Part shown: positions 6,013-9,427 of the stretch, one piece after another | Layout of the letters: every line of letters begins with the position of its first letter | Position numbering within the stretch: the stretch's first letter is position 1 | Position numbers and translations under genes: made by a program | Notes under the pieces: model-generated | The model's input: only the letters and a program-made list of their open reading frames with translations | The model's database searches: none | What the model was told of the DNA's origin: nothing | NCBI GenBank assembly: GCA_945952355.1 | Contig: CAMFIW010000067.1 | Span: 1 to 9,427 of the forward strand | Direction: 5' to 3' | DNA: 9,427 nucleotides | From: an uncultured Phenylobacterium sp. | Lineage (GTDB): Bacteria > Pseudomonadota > Alphaproteobacteria > Caulobacterales > Caulobacteraceae

Positions 6013-6825
6013 ATGGCGAACCCGTTGACAAGCGGTGTGAAGACAACCGGAAGCGGGTTTCCGGCCATCAGATTCGCCGGATTGCGTTTCACCCCGATGA
6101 GCGTCGATGAAACCGTGGGCGCCCTGGCCGGCCGCGACGCCGACGCACCGTTCGTCGCCTTCGTCACGCCGAACGCCGAACATGCGTATCTGCGCCGCAA
6201 GGACGAGCTGTTCCGCCAGTGCGGCGACAGCTGCTGGATCAGCACGAACGACAGCCGCATCCTCGGCCGGGCTGCGTGGCTGGCCGGCCTCGACCTGAAG
6301 TTCGCGCCCGGCGCCTACGTGGTTGACCGCCTGTTCCAGGAGGTGATCGGCAAGAACGACCCGATCACCATCGTCGGCGGCATGCCCGACGTGGTCGAGG
6401 GCCTGGTCGCCAAGTATGGCCTGACCCGCGTCGCCCACCACAATCCGCCCATGGGCTTCATCCACCAGCCGGACGCCGTGCGCGAGGCGGTGGAGTTCGT
6501 CGCCACCCATCCCGGCAGATTCGTCTTCGTCGCCATGGGCCCGCCGCAGTCCGAGAAGTTCTGCCAGCACATCATCGCCGATGGCCGGTCGACGGGCGTG
6601 GGCCTGTGCATCGGCTCGTCGATCCAGGTGGTGACCGGCCGCATCGACGTGGCGCCCGACTGGATGGAGCATTCCGGCCTCGTCTGGCTCTACCGGCTGC
6701 AGCGCGAGCCCGGCCGGCTCTGGAAACGCTATCTGGTTCGCGGCCTCTTCGGTCTGGGCCTCGGCCTCGCCGACGTGCTCGCCATACGACTGGGCGGTCG
6801 CCGCCCTCAGCTCGATGCCGCCTGA
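6013..6825 (+). CDS. WecG/TagA/CpsF family glycosyltransferase (GT26)
   Basis: A 270-residue GT26 enzyme, a family that adds the second sugar (ManNAc, ManNAcA, glucose or glucuronic acid in known cases) to an undecaprenyl-diphosphate-linked first sugar at the membrane. Typical features are FVTPNAEH (50-57), a WISTNDSRI segment (75-83) where the family's catalytic Asp is expected, APGAYVVDRLF (98-108), VAMGPPQSEKF (173-183, in place of the usual PKQE) and GSSIQVVTGRIDVAPDWM (201-218). The C-terminal LVWLYRLQREPGRLWKRYL (223-241) is the membrane-association tail. The ATG at 6013 has AAGGA 11 bases upstream; a later ATG at 6097 would cut into the first strand. It is divergent from the initiating transferase, with which it probably works in sequence, and its end overlaps the ligase/polymerase start by 11 bases. 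The donor sugar is unknown. Confidence 0.92.
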   Translation: MANPLTSGVKTTGSGFPAIRFAGLRFTPMSVDETVGALAGRDADAPFVAFVTPNAEHAYLRRKDELFRQCGDSCWISTNDSRILGRAAWLAGLDLKFAPGAYVVDRLFQEVIGKNDPITIVGGMPDVVEGLVAKYGLTRVAHHNPPMGFIHQPDAVREAVEFVATHPGRFVFVAMGPPQSEKFCQHIIADGRSTGVGLCIGSSIQVVTGRIDVAPDWMEHSGLVWLYRLQREPGRLWKRYLVRGLFGLGLGLADVLAIRLGGRRPQLDAA

Positions 6826-8227
6826 CGCCGCCCGCGTCCGGATCCTGGACGACTGGCGCGCCGGCCAGGCCGAGCGCCGCGCCGACCGGTCCGCCTTCGC
6901 GGACCGGGCGCTCTGGCTGTGGGGGGCGGCGATCCTGGTCGCGATGCTGCTCTACATGCTGATCGGCCCGACGCCCTATCAGCATGAGGCGGCGCTCGAC
7001 CCCGACACCGGAGCCAACACGGTCTCGCCGATCAACCGGGTGATATGGCTGGCGCTCTTCGCCGCCGCGGCCCCGATCCTGTGGTTCCGGCGGGCGGTCC
7101 TGATGGAGTCCCTGCTTCGGCTTTGGCCGCTGATCCTGCTGTTCTGCTGGTTCTCCGCGACCACCCGCTGGGCGCTCGACCCCAACGTCTCCAACAAGCG
7201 TCTCTTCCTCTACCTCATCGCCACCGCGATATGTTTGTCCGTCAGTCTGGGCGTACGAGAGGGGCGTCGCATGCACCAGGCGCTGGCGGTGGCCGCCGCG
7301 CTCATGGTGGCTATCGACCTGGGCTCGTGGGTGATCGCGCCGGCCAAGTCGATGACCGAACTCGGCCTGGCCGGCATCCATACTCATAAGAACACGCTCG
7401 GCTCGGCGATGATGCTGTGCGGCCTGGTGTGCGGCTCCTACCTGCTGACGCAGAGGACCTTCATGGGCCGGCTGTTCTGGGGCGCCGTCCTGGCGGCCGC
7501 CTTCGTGCTGCTGGTGGCCTCCAAGTCCAAGACAAGCCTGGCGATCTTCCTGGTCGCATCGGCCGCCGCGCCGGTCCTGGCCCTGATCCTGCGCCAGCGC
7601 GCCTCGCTGATCTGGGCGCTGACCGCGTCGGTCCTGGCAGGCCTCGGCGCCTTGGCGCTGGGCTGGTTCGGCTGGTGTTTCGCCGAGGGGCGCGATCCGT
7701 TCTCGCCCTTGCGCGACGTGACCTTCACCCAGCGCCGCGACGTCTGGGTCTTCGTGATCGGGATCCTCTCCCAGCACCCCTGGACCGGGGTCGGTTTCGG
7801 GTCGATGTGGGACGTCGACGCGGCCGTGCAGCCCAGCCTTCAGACCGACTTCTGGTTCGCCAAGCCCGACGCCTTCACCAACGAGGCGCACAACGGGTAT
7901 CTCGACCTGGCGGTGACGACCGGGGTGTTCGGCCTGCTGGGAAGTCTGGCGCTCCTGATGCGCTGGATCTGGCGATCCCTCGGCATGTTGCGGCTGGCCC
8001 AGGTCTCCCCGGAGCCGAAAGATCGCCAGGCCCTTCCCTACAGCCTCTACCTCGGCCTCTTCCCGCTGCTGTTCTTCGTCCACAATTTCATGGAGAGCAG
8101 CTATTTCACGGCGAACGCGACGTTTGGCACCCTGATCCTGCTGATCGGGACGGACGTCGACCTGCGATGGCCGGATCGCTCGCGCCCCGGCGGCCTCAAT
8201 GCGCCGGACTTCGGTTCCGGCCGATGA
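6815..8227 (+). CDS. O-antigen ligase / polysaccharide polymerase family membrane protein (Wzy/WaaL-like)
   Basis: A 470-residue inner-membrane protein with about 11-12 hydrophobic segments (roughly 35-51, 75-91, 102-115, 130-146, 155-174, 195-213, 218-236, 241-260, 264-287, 366-387, 408-424 and 430-446). The large loop at about 288-365 is characteristic of the Wzy_C family. Family marks are GIHTHKNTLG (187-196), SKSKTS (236-241), RRDVWVFVIGILSQHPWTGVG (307-327) and the loop motif EAHNGYLDL with H359, which fits the conserved ligase histidine. It would polymerise or ligate flipped lipid-linked repeat units on the periplasmic face. Sequence alone does not separate Wzy from WaaL. The ATG at 6815 overlaps the GT26 gene by 11 bases, so coupling is likely; the ribosome site is weak. 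The final 32 bases overlap the tail of the convergent flippase. Confidence 0.9.
   Translation: MPPDAARVRILDDWRAGQAERRADRSAFADRALWLWGAAILVAMLLYMLIGPTPYQHEAALDPDTGANTVSPINRVIWLALFAAAAPILWFRRAVLMESLLRLWPLILLFCWFSATTRWALDPNVSNKRLFLYLIATAICLSVSLGVREGRRMHQALAVAAALMVAIDLGSWVIAPAKSMTELGLAGIHTHKNTLGSAMMLCGLVCGSYLLTQRTFMGRLFWGAVLAAAFVLLVASKSKTSLAIFLVASAAAPVLALILRQRASLIWALTASVLAGLGALALGWFGWCFAEGRDPFSPLRDVTFTQRRDVWVFVIGILSQHPWTGVGFGSMWDVDAAVQPSLQTDFWFAKPDAFTNEAHNGYLDLAVTTGVFGLLGSLALLMRWIWRSLGMLRLAQVSPEPKDRQALPYSLYLGLFPLLFFVHNFMESSYFTANATFGTLILLIGTDVDLRWPDRSRPGGLNAPDFGSGR
8196..8227. other. Tail-to-tail coding overlap of the ligase and flippase genes
   Basis: The plus-strand ligase stop (TGA, 8225-8227) lies past the minus-strand flippase stop (TGA, 8196-8198), giving 32 bases coding on both strands. 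No terminator hairpin with a T-tract is seen around it, so the two transcripts would overlap at their 3' ends. Confidence 0.85.
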
Positions 8228-9427
8228 GCATCCATAGCAGGCCGGTCATCAGCGCCACCTCGACCACCTGGCCGGCCGCGGTGCCGCCGATCGCGCCGCC
8301 ATAGCCCCAAAGGCGCATCGCCACGATCATGGCGCTCGCCGCGGCGATGGAGGCGATCGTATTGGCGATGGCGAGGCCTTTGAACGCGCGCAGCACCTGT
8401 AGCGGCACGCTGATCACCGTCTGGGCCAGGCTGAGCGCGGCCGAGACGCCCCAGAGGGCGACCATCCAGCCGTCTTCGGCGTACTTGCCCTTGTAGAGAT
8501 GGGTCGCGACCAGGGGCCAGGCGAAATGCATGACCAGCGACCAGGAGGCCGCGACGGCCAGGCCAAGAGCCAGGGCCACGAGCACCATCCGCTGGAAGCC
8601 GTTCCAGTCCCTTGCGTCCTTGCGCCGGACCAGATCGTTGCGGGCGACCGAGCTCCAGGCGGTGCCGAGCAGGGGCACTGGCCGCAGGAGCAGCTGGGTG
8701 GCCGATAGGGAGGCGAGCGCGGCCGCGCCGAACCAGCCGGCGACCAGGAAGGCGTAGAAGCGGGTGAGGACCTCCGTGGTGGTCACGCCGAGGAACAGCC
8801 AGCCGGACTGGGACAGATAGGCGCGAAAGCCCCTCAGCTCGGCCAAGCTGACGCGCACGCCCTGGCCGCGGGTGGCGAGCCGTCCGCCGCCGAGCCCCAC
8901 CAGCGCGTAGGCCGACCCGAGCAGCAGCAGGATCTCGTTGGCCGACAGCGGATGCAACAGCATCTCCCCCAGGGCCACGAATGCGACGGACAGCGCCAGC
9001 AGCACGCCGGTCTGGGTCAGGGCCGTCGTCGGGCTGCCGCGCGCGAAGGCGAGGGTGCGAAAATACTGTTGCAGCAGGAAGGCCGGGACGAACAGGGCCG
9101 CGGCGGGCTCGCCGAGTTCCTGGCCGGCCGCCTTCAGCCCCGTCGCGACGCCCATCACCGCCAGGGCGATCAGGCCCAGGAACACCACGGTCACCGCATG
9201 CATCAGCCGTTCGACCGGCAGGCGCTCCGCCGAGAGGCCGCTGCCGGGGGGCAAGACCAGGAGGTGGGTAACGGTGACCGCGTTCTGCAGGCTCGCCAGC
9301 ATGAACGCCACATTGGCCCAGAAGGCGAAGGTCCCGTACTCGTCCGGCGCTGTGATCCGGATCAGCAGCAGGTTGACGCCGAGGTTCAGCAGCGACCACA
9401 GCGCCTGCTCGATCACCGCGGTCAGGT
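8196..9427 (-). CDS. Wzx-like lipid-linked oligosaccharide flippase (MOP superfamily), N-terminus beyond window
   Basis: A polytopic membrane protein of at least 409 residues in the window, with many hydrophobic helices arranged like Polysacc_synt/MATE transporters. It would move the undecaprenyl-diphosphate repeat unit to the periplasmic face. The visible N-terminal part, with ALWSLLNLGVNLLLIRITAP then DEYGTFAFW, matches the first helix and the conserved xEYG turn that normally lie about 20-40 residues into the protein. The frame stays open past the GTG at 9416 to the window edge (codons for Leu-Thr-Ala precede it), so I treat the gene as cut at its 5' end rather than starting at 9416. Other marks are SLQNAVTV near the start, and RAFKGLAIANTIAS and GYGGAIGGTAAGQVVE in the last third, typical of helices 11-12. 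It ends in NRSPAH. Direction and partners place it in the same surface-polysaccharide locus, although it is transcribed separately from the ligase. Confidence 0.9.
   Translation of the reverse strand, partial: LTAVIEQALWSLLNLGVNLLLIRITAPDEYGTFAFWANVAFMLASLQNAVTVTHLLVLPPGSGLSAERLPVERLMHAVTVVFLGLIALAVMGVATGLKAAGQELGEPAAALFVPAFLLQQYFRTLAFARGSPTTALTQTGVLLALSVAFVALGEMLLHPLSANEILLLLGSAYALVGLGGGRLATRGQGVRVSLAELRGFRAYLSQSGWLFLGVTTTEVLTRFYAFLVAGWFGAAALASLSATQLLLRPVPLLGTAWSSVARNDLVRRKDARDWNGFQRMVLVALALGLAVAASWSLVMHFAWPLVATHLYKGKYAEDGWMVALWGVSAALSLAQTVISVPLQVLRAFKGLAIANTIASIAAASAMIVAMRLWGYGGAIGGTAAGQVVEVALMTGLLWMLIGRNRSPAH

Noticed and set aside
6025..6030. TTGACA as a -35 promoter element for the plus-strand genes
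   Set aside because: It lies inside the GT26 coding region downstream of its well-supported start, and 17 bases further on there is CGGAAG rather than a -10.
6572..8083. A 503-codon minus-strand open frame opposite the ligase/polymerase and the end of the GT26 gene
   Set aside because: The translation is rich in Arg, Gly, Gln and Glu with no domain pattern, as expected for antisense frames of GC-rich DNA. The plus-strand genes carry clear family motifs.
8101..9399. A 432-codon minus-strand open frame in another frame of the flippase region
   Set aside because: It is Arg/Pro/Gly-rich without membrane segments. The neighbouring frame encodes a recognisable flippase over the same bases.

Overview
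The window is GC-rich (roughly two-thirds G+C by eye), with tightly packed, mostly overlapping genes and strongly G/C-biased third codon positions. Together with the protein types, this suggests an alphaproteobacterium, perhaps Caulobacterales-like (Caulobacter/Phenylobacterium). That placement is an inference from style, not from a marker gene. The locus is a cell-surface polysaccharide cluster (O-antigen, capsule or exopolysaccharide type). I see no RNA gene, CRISPR array, insertion sequence or phage gene.

Bases 1-46 are not genomic. They are the end of an Illumina P7 primer, an 8-base i7 index and the Nextera read-2 transposase adapter with its Tn5 mosaic end. The contig therefore starts with untrimmed library adapter, and the genome begins at about base 47, inside a kinase gene.

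Eight genes on the minus strand run from 5971 down to 47, in transcription order: an initiating sugar-phosphate transferase; two paralogous family-2 glycosyltransferases; a 122-base gap; a small transaldolase; a sugar-phosphate nucleotidyltransferase (HddC-like); a heptose-bisphosphate phosphatase (GmhB-like); a SIS-domain sedoheptulose-7-phosphate isomerase (GmhA-like); and a GHMP heptose-7-phosphate kinase (HddA-like) cut by the contig end. Stop/start overlaps of 4 bases or very short gaps suggest translational coupling. The last five genes read as a route from central-carbon sugar phosphates to a nucleotide-activated D-glycero-alpha-D-manno-heptose. The transaldolase could make sedoheptulose-7-phosphate locally.

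Divergently on the plus strand, a WecG/TagA/CpsF-family glycosyltransferase (6013-6825) overlaps a multi-pass O-antigen ligase/polymerase (6815-8227). A Wzx-like flippase on the minus strand (8196 to the window end, N-terminus missing) converges on it with a 32-base tail-to-tail overlap.

Working model: the sugar transferase loads the first sugar on undecaprenyl phosphate. The WecG-like and two GT2 enzymes extend it, possibly with heptose. The flippase exports the lipid-linked unit and the Wzy/WaaL-like protein polymerises or ligates it. The acceptors, the nucleotide (GDP or ADP) and the final polymer cannot be read from sequence alone.
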